From positions 1 to 57,763 of the forward strand of contig CAZMRW010000014.1 in NCBI GenBank assembly GCA_964568805.1: 57,763 nucleotides of DNA, written 5' to 3'. Under the pieces are notes generated by a model. It made no database searches and had not been told where the DNA came from. It was given only the letters and a program-made list of their open reading frames with translations. Below, in pieces: positions 36,160 to 45,065 of this stretch. Within the stretch, counting starts at the first letter, position 1; each line of letters begins with the position of its first letter. The position numbers and the translations under genes are program-made. Origin of the DNA: CAZMRW01 sp964568805. GTDB taxonomy: Bacteria > Pseudomonadota > Gammaproteobacteria > Methylococcales > Methylomonadaceae.

Positions 36160-38305
36160 ACCGTTTATCCGCGGCTATCAATATTACCGGGGCGAGCATC
36201 ATGTATTAAGCCACGGTCCGGTCGACGAACTGCTTGAAATCAAGATGGGCGACCGCAAGCTGTTTTCCGGCAGCCATACCGGCGGCACGATTTCAGTCAA
36301 TAAGCCGGACCTGTTCGGCGGCACCGAGCGAGAAGGCGGCGTGGCCGGCAAGTTTCATGTGCTAATGGGCCAGGCTGATCAGATGCCGCCCCAGGCGCTG
36401 GTCAATTTGCTCGGCGTGGTGCCCGGCTTTCGCGGACTATTTTCAGTGTTGTTCCCTTCCTTATATTATGGAGCAAACAATCCCTACCCGAAAAAGATCG
36501 AATATCTGGCGCGGCGCCGGCATGTGTTGTGTACCGACGAGCCGCAATGGTACGACGCCAAGGCGGCGGTCGGCGAGGATCTGAACCCGGCGCATATTTT
36601 CCGCGAATGCCTGACCGATACGTCCTGGGGCGGACAGCATCCGGTCAGCAATATCGACGATGCTAATTTTAAGGCGGCTGCCGATCGGTTCCACGCTGAA
36701 GGCCTGGGCCTGTCGTTTCATTGGGCCAATCCGGCCGATTTCGACAAGTTCATCACTAATCTGGAGGCGCATGCCTCTTGCCGTCTGCGGATCAATCAGG
36801 AGACCAATAAATATGAGCTCAAGCTGATCCGCGCCGATTACGATATCGGCACGCTGCCCGTATTTAACGAAACCAATATCACCAAGATCGTCGATTACCA
36901 GGGCAACACCTGGGACGGCACGATCAACGAGGTGATCCTGATTTATTACGATATCGCCAAGGATCAGATGATCCCGATCCCGGTGCAGGATATCGGCAAT
37001 CAGCAGATTCAGGGCAGGAAACTGACCAAGCAAATCCGCATGGAGGGCATTTGCGACGGCGCGCTGGCCGCGAAAGTGGCGTTGCGGGAACTGCGGGCGA
37101 TATCGACCCCGCTGAAATCGTGGCAATTCACGTGCAACCGGACCGCATGGGGATTGGGCGAGGGTGATGCGTTTGTGTTTTCTTGGGCGGCTTATAATGT
37201 CGTCTCGGTCGTGTATCGGATCCAGTCGATCGACTGGGGCACGCTGGAAGACGGCGAAGTGACGATCAGCGCGATTCAGGATGTGTTCGCGCTGCCCGAA
37301 TCCACTTATGTTTTGCCGCCGGCGAGTTTGTGGGTTGCTGAGACTCGCTTGCCGCTGGCGCCTGTCGCCCAGCGCGCGGTCGAAGCGACGTATTGGGACG
37401 TGATATCTAACATCCGCGCCGCCGATATCGCCACACTCGATCCGGATTATGGGTTTGTCTCAACGCTGGCTGTGCGCGCTAACGGCCTGCAAGCCAGTTA
37501 TCAGCTATGGACCCGCGTCGGCGCAGCTGATTACGCGCGGACCGGCGGCGGCCCGTTCTGTCCATCCTGCCTTATCTCGGCTGCCATCGCGCAGGAGGTG
37601 GCCAGCACCTGGACCTATGCCAGCGACGTGGATATCGACGAGGTGGTCGTCGGCCGCTACGCTTATATTAATGATGAGATTATCGAAATCACTGCGATCA
37701 ATACCGAGACCCAATCCATCACAGCCAATCGCGGCGCACTGGATACGGTTCCCGTAGCGCACGCCGCCGGCAGCCGAATCTATTTTGCCGAAGGTTATTA
37801 TGCGTTCGACCGCACCGAGCGGATCGCGTTGGAGTCGGTCGACGCCAAGCTGTTGTCGATGGCGCCCGAAGGCATTCTTGCCCTGGCCGACGCGTCGGCG
37901 CTGAATGTGACGCTGGATAACCGCCCGCAACGTCCGTATCCGCCCGGCAACATCAAACTGAACGGTAACCGCTATCCGGCATCGACGAGTGGCGATATCG
38001 TGATATCGGGCTCTCATCGCGATCGACTCGCGCAAACCGCTTATATAGTTGATCAGACTGAAGGCAACATTGGTCCCGAGGCTGGCACTACCTATACCAT
38101 CCGAGTCTACAACACTGTTGGCAATGTCCTTAAGCATACCGAATCTGGATTATCTTCCATAGGATTTACTTATACCCAGGCGGCCCGCATCACCGACTTC
38201 GGTGGAGCCGGTCCGCATTCAATTCGTATCGAGATTGAGTCTGAAATATCTGGATTGGCCAGTTACCAGCACCACCCGATCGTGGTATCGGCAACCGATC
38301 TGTAA
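36143..38305 (+). CDS. large tail tip attachment protein
   Basis: A 720-residue tip or central fibre protein resembling the phage-tail-3/J-like family: N-terminal FIRGYQYYRGEHHVLSHGPV and MGDRKLFSGSHTGGTISVNK, central LSFHWANPADFDKFITNLEA and TWDGTINEVILIYYDIAKDQ, and Ig-like/beta domains in the last ~250 residues. It probably binds the cell surface and ends the tail module. The last ~100 codons have lower GC, as often seen in receptor-binding regions. No tail-fibre gene follows, so the prophage end is near. Confidence 0.82.
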   Translation: MGKGAEPFIRGYQYYRGEHHVLSHGPVDELLEIKMGDRKLFSGSHTGGTISVNKPDLFGGTEREGGVAGKFHVLMGQADQMPPQALVNLLGVVPGFRGLFSVLFPSLYYGANNPYPKKIEYLARRRHVLCTDEPQWYDAKAAVGEDLNPAHIFRECLTDTSWGGQHPVSNIDDANFKAAADRFHAEGLGLSFHWANPADFDKFITNLEAHASCRLRINQETNKYELKLIRADYDIGTLPVFNETNITKIVDYQGNTWDGTINEVILIYYDIAKDQMIPIPVQDIGNQQIQGRKLTKQIRMEGICDGALAAKVALRELRAISTPLKSWQFTCNRTAWGLGEGDAFVFSWAAYNVVSVVYRIQSIDWGTLEDGEVTISAIQDVFALPESTYVLPPASLWVAETRLPLAPVAQRAVEATYWDVISNIRAADIATLDPDYGFVSTLAVRANGLQASYQLWTRVGAADYARTGGGPFCPSCLISAAIAQEVASTWTYASDVDIDEVVVGRYAYINDEIIEITAINTETQSITANRGALDTVPVAHAAGSRIYFAEGYYAFDRTERIALESVDAKLLSMAPEGILALADASALNVTLDNRPQRPYPPGNIKLNGNRYPASTSGDIVISGSHRDRLAQTAYIVDQTEGNIGPEAGTTYTIRVYNTVGNVLKHTESGLSSIGFTYTQAARITDFGGAGPHSIRIEIESEISGLASYQHHPIVVSATDL

Positions 38306-38366
38306 AGGGATTATTTCATATAGAGTAAGTAACTTGCATGCCATGTTTTCACACATAGCAATTAAC
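38306..38366. other. likely right end of prophage
   Basis: AT-rich stretch between the last tail gene and the open host reading frame. The base composition changes here. No clear terminal repeat was identified by eye; candidates for a terminal CA are the ATGCCA at 38,340 and the TTTCA near 38,370. Comparison with the left end, which is outside the window, would settle it. Confidence 0.45.
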
Positions 38367-39043
38367 TTTCATCAGACGCAAATAAAAATTCAGCCATTTA
38401 TCGCATGATTTTCGCTTCATTTATCGCGCGCGGCGTCAATTTAGAATCAATATTCAAACGCGAAAAAGCAAAAAATACTATTGGTAATCTCACTTTACTG
38501 GACAATCGAGTAAATCGTAGCTTACAGAATTTTTCATTCAACCAGAAACGTGAAGTTCTTTTCGCAGAATCTAATCTGCATCTCAACCGTGATCTGATGA
38601 GAGCTGAATATTGGAATGAGGATAAAATTGAACAACGGAGCCAAAAATTGTTCGATTTTGCAAAGCAAATATGGACAGGTCCTAAGGGTGTAAGTGAAAA
38701 AGCGTGGTTTATCGAAAATACTTTAGCTAGTTCAAAAGAAATTAGTTCTGTTAATGAAATCATAAAAGCTAGACCTTCAAATAATTCAAACTCTTCGGGT
38801 GGTTCTTGGATCGTTAAGAATGTTGCGTTTCCCAATGGAACTATGTTTAGAGCGGCACATAAGGGCAGGATATTCCGGGGGGAAGTTAAGGATGGTATAT
38901 TGGTACTATCCGATGGAAGTGAGTTTTCGTCACCTTCTGCTGCTGCTACCCATATTACACATACTGAGATAAATGGTTGGAAATTTTGGGAATGCAGGTT
39001 TCCTGAGGGGGCGGACTGGATAGTAATAGGAACTTTACGTTAA
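38366..39043 (+). pseudogene. 3' part of a GmrSD-like (DUF1524 + RAMA) gene
   Basis: The reading frame is open from 38,366, with an ATG at 38,405 that is probably internal. The residues LTLLDNRVNRSLQNFSFNQK and WNEDKIEQRSQKLFDFAKQI match the end of DUF1524 HNH-type domains of GmrSD-like type IV restriction proteins. The last ~80 residues (FPNGTMFRAAHKGRIFRGEV ... EFSSPSAAATHITHTEINGW-KFWE) resemble the DUF4357/RAMA domain. The N-terminal DUF262 NTPase part and the HHIFP nuclease motif are missing. Interruption by the prophage is the simplest explanation. AT-rich codon use differs from the phage. Confidence 0.68.
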
Positions 39044-39233
39044 TGATCATAGGTCGTGTAGCATGAGTAGAAGGTAGTCATAGATGACCTAAGAAATTCC
39101 AGCACAACAATTTATCAATGCTAGGATTCACACACATTACCAACCCGTTAGAATCGGCTAAGTTACGAAGAGCATCACTCAAGTAAACTACAAGTAAAAC
39201 AATTTTAGCGAGTCTAATTATGCTGCAATAACT

Positions 39234-39455
39234 TTGAAATTTGATACGCCATCGCGCTTGTTGTTGATTAAATTAATTAAACAACCCAAATCCACCGACT
39301 TGGTGCAACAAAGCTTCGCCCACAAAGCCGAGAGCGAACATTTATTGGAAACATCCAAACGCGCGGTTGAAATCGTCATTGAAACCGATGAACAAACGGC
39401 GATGGTTTACATCAACGAACAAACCGGAGAACAAACATGCAAGACCAAAAATTAA
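39234..39455 (+). CDS. small unknown protein upstream of antitoxin
   Basis: A 73-residue frame starting at TTG (LKFDTPSRLLLIKLIKQPKS...) with no visible ribosome-binding site. The second half (RAVEIVIETDEQTAMVYINE) is acidic and strand-rich. It overlaps the start of the antitoxin gene by 19 bases in another frame. It may be the remnant of a longer gene; function unknown. Confidence 0.3.
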   Translation: MKFDTPSRLLLIKLIKQPKSTDLVQQSFAHKAESEHLLETSKRAVEIVIETDEQTAMVYINEQTGEQTCKTKN

Positions 39456-39661
39456 CTAATTTGCAGTTGGAATTATTAAAAATTTTTAGTTATCAGCTCG
39501 AGCCTCAACAATTAATCGATATTAAAAACTTGCTCGCTAACTATTTTGCCGAACAAGCAACTCAAGAAATGGATAAGCTGTGGGATGAAAATAAATGGGA
39601 CAATAGCACGATGACGGAATGGGCGAATGAACATCTAAGAACACCTTATCATCCGTCATGA
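39437..39661 (+). CDS. putative antitoxin of PIN toxin pair
   Basis: A 74-residue acidic helical protein (MQDQKLTNLQLELLKIFSYQ...) with a C-terminal part rich in W, E and D (KLWDENKWDNSTMTEWANEH) as often seen in antitoxins that wrap the toxin. Its stop overlaps the toxin start by four bases (ATGA). The pairing and size support an antitoxin role. An ACAAACATG start lies downstream of GGAGAAC. Confidence 0.7.
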   Translation: MQDQKLTNLQLELLKIFSYQLEPQQLIDIKNLLANYFAEQATQEMDKLWDENKWDNSTMTEWANEHLRTPYHPS

Positions 39662-40065
39662 AAATTGTTTTGGATACCAATGTGCTATTAGTGTCTATCC
39701 CGAAAAAATCGCCTTATCGGGTTATTTTCGATAGCTTGCTAACCAATAAATTCGAGTTAATCATCAGTAATGAAATTTTGAGCGAATACACTGAAATCAT
39801 TACCCAAAAAACCAATGTCACGGTTGCAAACAACATCAGTGAAATGTTGCTGACTTTATCGAATGTGCAAAAACAGGATGTTTTTTATAAATGGAATTTA
39901 ATTCAAATTGACAAGGATGATAACAAGTTTGTCGATTGCGCGGTTGCTGGCAGTGCGGATTATTTGGTCAGTAATGACAAGCATTTCAATAGCCTGAAAA
40001 ACATGGAATTTCCAAAGTTAAGTTTATTGAGCATTGATGAATTCATGGAGTTACTTGTAACTTGA
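39658..40065 (+). CDS. PIN-domain toxin (putative RNase)
   Basis: A 135-residue PIN-fold protein of the putative toxin-antitoxin family COG1569. Acidic active-site residues are visible: Asp5 (VLDTNVLL), Glu44 in NEILSEYTEI, Asp95-type acidic patch DKDDNKFVDCAVAGSADYLV, and DKHF near 108. PIN toxins cut RNA with Mg2+. The ATG overlaps the antitoxin stop, a standard type II arrangement. AT-rich, like the surrounding host island. Confidence 0.82.
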   Translation: MKIVLDTNVLLVSIPKKSPYRVIFDSLLTNKFELIISNEILSEYTEIITQKTNVTVANNISEMLLTLSNVQKQDVFYKWNLIQIDKDDNKFVDCAVAGSADYLVSNDKHFNSLKNMEFPKLSLLSIDEFMELLVT

Positions 40066-40081
40066 AAAATCTACTGATAAC

Positions 40082-40247
40082 CCTAAAAAGAGCAGTTGGC
40101 ATGTGTTGCAGAGTTCGTGCTGAGCTTAGTCGAAGCTTGAACGGTCTGCAACGCATTCACCTTATCAGTGAATCCCAAAATCCCGTCCACTCTTCGACGG
40201 GGCTCAGGGCGAACGGGATTTCGAGATGCTCAATCGCTCTTTTTAGG
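40082..40247. repeat. 166-bp MITE-like element
   Basis: Perfect 12-bp terminal inverted repeats CCTAAAAAGAGC (40082-40093) and GCTCTTTTTAGG (40236-40247) enclose an inner imperfect inverted repeat: GTGCTGAGCTTAGTCGAAGC and, reversed, CTTCGACGGGGCTCAGGGCG. The inner core is a well-known kind of bacterial intergenic repeat. It has no gene. It begins just after the PIN toxin stop. Confidence 0.75.
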
Positions 40248-40277
40248 ATAACCTTAAACGTGTGATAAAAATCAACC

Positions 40278-42035
40278 ATGATCGACCAACTGATTACCCG
40301 CAACGCTCTGAAAAATCTGGCCGGAGCAACCGCATTTGCACGCGGCGAAGAATATTTCACCAGTGATTTGGTGGACCAACTCCGTGATACCGGCGACAAA
40401 GTCAGTGCTCGGGTCGAAGGTTCGGAAACCTATCGAATCAAGCTGTGGAATGACAACGGTGAACTCGGTTACGACTGCACCTGCCCGCGTGCGGCGGACG
40501 GCTATTTCTGCAAGCATTGTGTGGCGGTGGGTCTGGCCTGGCTGGCGGATTGCCATTCCGAAGAGATTGGCCGGCCAAAAACAAAGAATAAGCGCAGCGA
40601 TCCCTGGCAGACTATCCAGGACTATCTGGCTTTGCAAAAGCCCGAAGTTTTAACTGCTCTCGTGCTGGACGCGGCTAAGCGCGACGAGCGTTTGTACCAA
40701 TCGTTGCTTTTGAAAGCCGAGCGCTTGAATGCGGGCGGTAATTTACTGCTGATCTTCCGTAAGGCCATCGACAAGGCGACGCGTATCGGGGGATTTATCG
40801 ACTGGCGCGAGGCAGGCGATTTTGCCGGGAATCTCGAACAACTTGTGGAATCTCTGGAAGAGCTTTTAACACCGGAAAGCGCCGGAATATTGGTTGAATT
40901 GACCGAATACGCCATTGAACGCGTGGAAAACGCCATGCAAAATATCGACGATTCCAATGGAGAAGTCGGGGACATCGTGGCAGCTCTCGGCGATTTGCAC
41001 ATCAAGGCCTGCGAGTTGGCGAAGCCTGACCCGCGAACATTGGCGGAGCGTCTTTTTCATTTAGAGACAACTTCCGATTTCGGAATTTGCAGTTTCGATG
41101 CCTCGACCTACCGGGATGCTCTCGGCGTCGAAGGTCTTAAACGTTACCGGGAATTGGCCGAAGCCGAATGGGACAAAATCGAGCCCCGTTCCAGCAACGA
41201 TTCGTATGATTCAAAGCGTTACCGCATCACCCACATCATGGAAGAATTGGCCAAGGCAAACGGTGATATTGAGGAACTTGTGGCTATCAAAGCGCGGGAT
41301 CTGACATCGGCTTACCACTATCTGGCCATTGCCGAAATATGGGTCAAGGCAGGTCAGGACGGCAAGGCACTGGATTGGGCTGAGCGCGGATTGCACGCTT
41401 TCTCCAAAGCAACGGATAACCGTCTGCGGGATTTTCTGGTAGCGGCTTATCTGCAACGCGGACGCAATGATGAAGCCTTGCAGCTGACCTGGATGCAGTT
41501 CGAAGAGCGAGCGACCCTGGAGCATTATAAAAAACTGCATGCCGTTTCCGGACAACTCGGCGTCTGGCCCGAGCAGCGAGCGCGCGCTCTGGCGAGGGTT
41601 GACGAGATCATCGCACACGAGGCCGCTGTCACAACCCGCTGGAAGCCAAAACCGGCAACACCTGACTATTCCTTGCGGGTTGAAATCGCTTTGTGGGAGG
41701 ATAATATCGAGGATGCCTGGGAGGCGGCGCATACAGGCAGTTGTCATCGGGAGTTATTGATCCGGTTGGCCGGCAAACTGGAGACGGTGCGTGCGGATGA
41801 TGCCCTTGCCATCTATATGCGGGTCATACCGCCCATCGTCGAACAAACCAACAATACCGCCTATTCAGACGCCATCAAATTGATTCGCAGGATTGAAAAA
41901 ATTATGGAAGTCCGCAAACAACAGAGCGATTTCGGAAATTATTTGGCCGAACTGCGCGTCCGCTTCAAACCCAAACGGAATTTCATCAAGCTTCTGGATG
42001 TAGTGGTCGACCATACGCGTAAAACCGGCCAGTAA
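40278..42035 (+). CDS. SWIM zinc-finger protein with helical repeats
   Basis: A 585-residue protein. An N-terminal SWIM zinc finger has the CxCx8CxH pattern: CTCPRAADGYFCKHCVAVGL, with Cys67, Cys69, Cys78 and His80. The rest is helical with TPR-like pairs (YHYLAIAEIWVKAGQDGKAL, DFLVAAYLQRGRNDEALQLT). SWIM domains bind DNA or proteins, and bacterial members are often found near helicases or in defence-like contexts, which is not seen here. No clear ribosome-binding site; the start is the first ATG. Confidence 0.82.
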   Translation: MIDQLITRNALKNLAGATAFARGEEYFTSDLVDQLRDTGDKVSARVEGSETYRIKLWNDNGELGYDCTCPRAADGYFCKHCVAVGLAWLADCHSEEIGRPKTKNKRSDPWQTIQDYLALQKPEVLTALVLDAAKRDERLYQSLLLKAERLNAGGNLLLIFRKAIDKATRIGGFIDWREAGDFAGNLEQLVESLEELLTPESAGILVELTEYAIERVENAMQNIDDSNGEVGDIVAALGDLHIKACELAKPDPRTLAERLFHLETTSDFGICSFDASTYRDALGVEGLKRYRELAEAEWDKIEPRSSNDSYDSKRYRITHIMEELAKANGDIEELVAIKARDLTSAYHYLAIAEIWVKAGQDGKALDWAERGLHAFSKATDNRLRDFLVAAYLQRGRNDEALQLTWMQFEERATLEHYKKLHAVSGQLGVWPEQRARALARVDEIIAHEAAVTTRWKPKPATPDYSLRVEIALWEDNIEDAWEAAHTGSCHRELLIRLAGKLETVRADDALAIYMRVIPPIVEQTNNTAYSDAIKLIRRIEKIMEVRKQQSDFGNYLAELRVRFKPKRNFIKLLDVVVDHTRKTGQ

Positions 42036-42114
42036 TCGGATGAGTTGACATATAATCCGACTATCTTTGCCTGGTAAAACCTTTATTTTTTACAAGTGCA
42101 GCACCTATTTTGTA

Positions 42115-42140
42115 TTGACGGTTAGGCTGACAAGTATATT
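42115..42140 (+). promoter_or_regulatory. possible mutS promoter
   Basis: TTGACG at 42115-42120 is followed by an AT-rich TATATTTATAAC stretch at about the right distance (42135-42146), some 40 bases upstream of mutS. The -10 box is ambiguous because several overlapping hexamers fit. Only promoter-like candidate in the gap. Confidence 0.35.
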
Positions 42141-42180
42141 TATAACAACGCCGTCTTAAAAAAGACCCATATCCGGAATA

Positions 42181-44781
42181 ATGACAAAAGACCACAATCT
42201 ACCCGGTGATGTAACAGGTGTTTCAAAACACGAAAGCCCTGCACACACACCCATGATGCAGCAGTATCTGCGCATCAAAGCTGAACACCCCGATACCCTG
42301 CTGTTTTACCGCATGGGGGATTTTTACGAACTGTTCTTCGATGATGCGAAGAAAGCGGCGCAATTGCTTGATATTACCCTGACCAGCCGGGGCCAATCGG
42401 CCGGATTGCCGATAGCCATGGCGGGCATCCCGTATCATGCCGCCGAGGGTTACATTGCCCGATTGCTGCGTAGCGGCGAATCGGTCGCCATATGCGAACA
42501 GATCGGAGACCCTGCAACCTCGAAAGGTCCGGTCGAACGCAAAGTGGTTCGTATCATAACGCCCGGTACGGTGACCGACGAAGCTCTGCTGGAAGACCGG
42601 AAGGATAATTTACTGGTTGCGTTGTGCCAAATTGAGCATCTTTACGGCATCGCCAGCCTCGACTTGACCAGCGGCCGCTTTATTTTGCAGCAGGCTGACT
42701 CCGAGGACCGGATGCTCAGCGAAATCGACCGGCTCAATCCGGCTGAACTGCTGTTTAACGAAATCTGGACGCTGCCGCCGATGTTGAAACAGCGCAGCGG
42801 CTTATGCCGAAGGCCGCCCTGGCATTTTGAAAAGGACAGCGCCCGCCTTTTGGTGCTGAAACAATTTAACGCCCATGACTTGAAGGGTTACGGATGCGAA
42901 ACTATGCCGGCTGCGATCGCTGCAGCGGGCGTCTTGCTGCAATACATCAGGGACACCCAACAAAATGTGCTGCCTCATATTCAGGGTATCCGCACGGAGT
43001 ACAGCGACGACAGCATCCTGCTGGATGCTGCCAGCCGCCGTAATCTCGAACTGGACAGCCATCCGTCAGGGCAGCTTAAATACACATTATTCGGGGTTTT
43101 GGACAAGACCGCAACCGCCATGGGCAGCCGCTGTTTAAGACGCTGGATTAACAGGCCGTTGCGCGATCACACCATTCTTAATCATCGCTATGCCTGTATC
43201 GAGTCATTGCTGGCTGACAAACGCTACCGGGATGTCCAGGATCAGCTAAGAAAAGTCGGCGATATCGAACGCATCAGCACCCGGATAGCGTTAAAATCGG
43301 CCAGGCCCCGTGATCTGGTGGTCTTGTGCGATACGCTGGCAGTTTTGCCCGCCCTGCAGCAACAGTTATCCGGCAGCGACAATCCGCAACTTGCCGAATT
43401 GAGTCAAAACATTGGCGAGCATCCTGATATTTTGGCGTTGCTGCAGCAAGCCATTATCGACAACCCGCCCGTGCTGATTCGCGACGGCGGGGTCATTGCC
43501 GCCGGCTACAGTCAGGAACTGGATGAATTGCGCAATTTAAGTCAAAACGCAGATCAGTTTCTGATCGATATGGAGAGCCGGGAAAGGACGACGACCGGCA
43601 TCAGTAATCTCAAGGTTAATTATAACCGCGTACATGGCTACTATATTGAAATCTCGAATTCCCATGCCGAAAAAGTGCCGGTTCATTACACCCGCAAGCA
43701 AACGTTAAAAGGCGCTGAACGTTACATAACGCCTGAATTGAAGTCCTTTGAAGATAAGGTGCTCAGCGCCCGGGAAAAATCGCTGGCTTTTGAAAAATCC
43801 TTGTACGAAGACCTGCTTGGCGTTATCGCTGAATCCTTATTCCCGTTACAACGAACTGCCGGCGCACTGGCCGAACTGGATGTGCTGGTCAATTTTGCCG
43901 AACGTTCCGACACCCTGAACTTATCGAGGCCGACGCTCTCCGGAAAACCGGGCCTGATCATCGAAGGCGGGCGCCATCTGGTGGTCGAGCAGGTTTCCGA
44001 GATTCCTTTTGTCGCCAATGACTTGTCATTTTCCAGCCAGCGCAGGATGCTGGTGATCACCGGCCCCAATATGGGCGGCAAATCGACTTATATGCGTCAG
44101 ACCGCGCTGATTGTGCTTATCGCCCATATCGGCTGTTATGTACCGGCTATGTCGGCGACTCTGGGACCCGTCGATAAAATCTTTACCCGCATCGGTGCAT
44201 CCGACGATCTGGCTTCCGGGCGTTCCACGTTTATGGTGGAAATGTCGGAGACTGCCAATATCCTGCATAACGCCACGTCACAAAGCCTGATCCTGATGGA
44301 TGAAATCGGCCGCGGCACCAGCACCTTTGACGGCTTGTCGCTGGCCTGGGCCTGCGCCGATCATCTGGCCAAAGTCACCAAAGCCTTTACCTTGTTCGCT
44401 ACCCATTATTTTGAACTGACCACCCTGGCGGATGAACAAAAAACCATCCATAACGTTCATCTCGATGCGATGGAGCACGGCGACAGAATTATTTTTTTAC
44501 ATGCCGTCAAGGATGGCCCGGCCAATCAAAGTTACGGCCTTCAGGTGGCCTCGCTCGCAGGTGTGCCCCGGTCGGTGATCGATAAGGCCAAAGCCAAGCT
44601 GCAGAATCTGGAACACAATGCCTATATCGAACAGCAGGCCGAGTCGGGCGTCAATCAACTGGATTTGTTTGCTTCGAAAGAGCCCCATCCTGCCGTCACT
44701 GTGCTGGATGATATCAACCCCGACGAATTAAGCCCCAGACAGGCTCTGGAATTGATTTATCGGCTTAAGGCCCTGGTCTAG
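42181..44781 (+). CDS. mutS: DNA mismatch repair protein MutS
   Basis: An 866-residue MutS (E. coli 853). The mismatch-binding motif GDFYELFFDDAKKAAQLLDI lies near residues 47-66. The ATPase domain has Walker A TGPNMGGKSTYMRQ (starting at 627), Walker B LILMDEIGRGTSTFDG and the signature SFMVEM-like SGRSTFMVEMSETANILHNA. The C-terminal end (LDLFASKEPHP ... SPRQALELIYRLKALV) has the usual form. It recognises mispaired bases and recruits MutL in replication-error repair. Complete and apparently intact. Confidence 0.97.
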   Translation: MTKDHNLPGDVTGVSKHESPAHTPMMQQYLRIKAEHPDTLLFYRMGDFYELFFDDAKKAAQLLDITLTSRGQSAGLPIAMAGIPYHAAEGYIARLLRSGESVAICEQIGDPATSKGPVERKVVRIITPGTVTDEALLEDRKDNLLVALCQIEHLYGIASLDLTSGRFILQQADSEDRMLSEIDRLNPAELLFNEIWTLPPMLKQRSGLCRRPPWHFEKDSARLLVLKQFNAHDLKGYGCETMPAAIAAAGVLLQYIRDTQQNVLPHIQGIRTEYSDDSILLDAASRRNLELDSHPSGQLKYTLFGVLDKTATAMGSRCLRRWINRPLRDHTILNHRYACIESLLADKRYRDVQDQLRKVGDIERISTRIALKSARPRDLVVLCDTLAVLPALQQQLSGSDNPQLAELSQNIGEHPDILALLQQAIIDNPPVLIRDGGVIAAGYSQELDELRNLSQNADQFLIDMESRERTTTGISNLKVNYNRVHGYYIEISNSHAEKVPVHYTRKQTLKGAERYITPELKSFEDKVLSAREKSLAFEKSLYEDLLGVIAESLFPLQRTAGALAELDVLVNFAERSDTLNLSRPTLSGKPGLIIEGGRHLVVEQVSEIPFVANDLSFSSQRRMLVITGPNMGGKSTYMRQTALIVLIAHIGCYVPAMSATLGPVDKIFTRIGASDDLASGRSTFMVEMSETANILHNATSQSLILMDEIGRGTSTFDGLSLAWACADHLAKVTKAFTLFATHYFELTTLADEQKTIHNVHLDAMEHGDRIIFLHAVKDGPANQSYGLQVASLAGVPRSVIDKAKAKLQNLEHNAYIEQQAESGVNQLDLFASKEPHPAVTVLDDINPDELSPRQALELIYRLKALV

Positions 44782-45065
44782 GATGGTTGCAAAGCCTATA
44801 GACGGTTAAACCCAAATACAAAGCGGATCGAAACTATTAATAGTTCTAAAAGTTTTTGCGCTCGATATGGACACTTTTATTAGGTTCATGCTTTGTTTAG
44901 CTGCGAGAACTTATGAGACTATTAATATAAGTCGGGTATTGTATCGGTTACAGCAATGAATAGCGAAATACGCAAGAACGAATTCTTGCAACAAATTGCC
45001 CTTATAATAGCAGTTAGCGACGATGGGTTTCTGAAAATTAAACACAACACGATGATAGGAAAGTT

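Larger units (their letters stand above)
1..38366. mobile_element. Mu-type transposable prophage (right part of element)
   Basis: An integrated transposable phage fills the window up to a boundary placed between 38,306 and 38,366. Supporting genes are a MuA-type transposase, a MuB-like ATPase, Gam, a CI-like repressor divergent from a Ner-like protein, a Mu-like head module and a siphovirus-like tail. The left end is not in the window. The right end is inferred from the end of the last tail gene at 38,305, the sharp change to AT-rich DNA, and an open host reading frame that starts at 38,366. I did not find the terminal TG/CA ends or the 5-bp target duplication with certainty. Early-region layout recalls BcepMu; the tail recalls B3/D3112. 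Confidence 0.9.

Noticed and set aside
36143..38305. Possible diversity-generating retroelement target in the tail tip gene
   Set aside because: No reverse transcriptase gene and no template/variable repeat pair were found in the window.
40278..42035. SWIM protein as part of a defence island
   Set aside because: It adjoins a toxin-antitoxin pair and a broken restriction-like gene, but no helicase or partner gene of known SWIM-containing systems is present.
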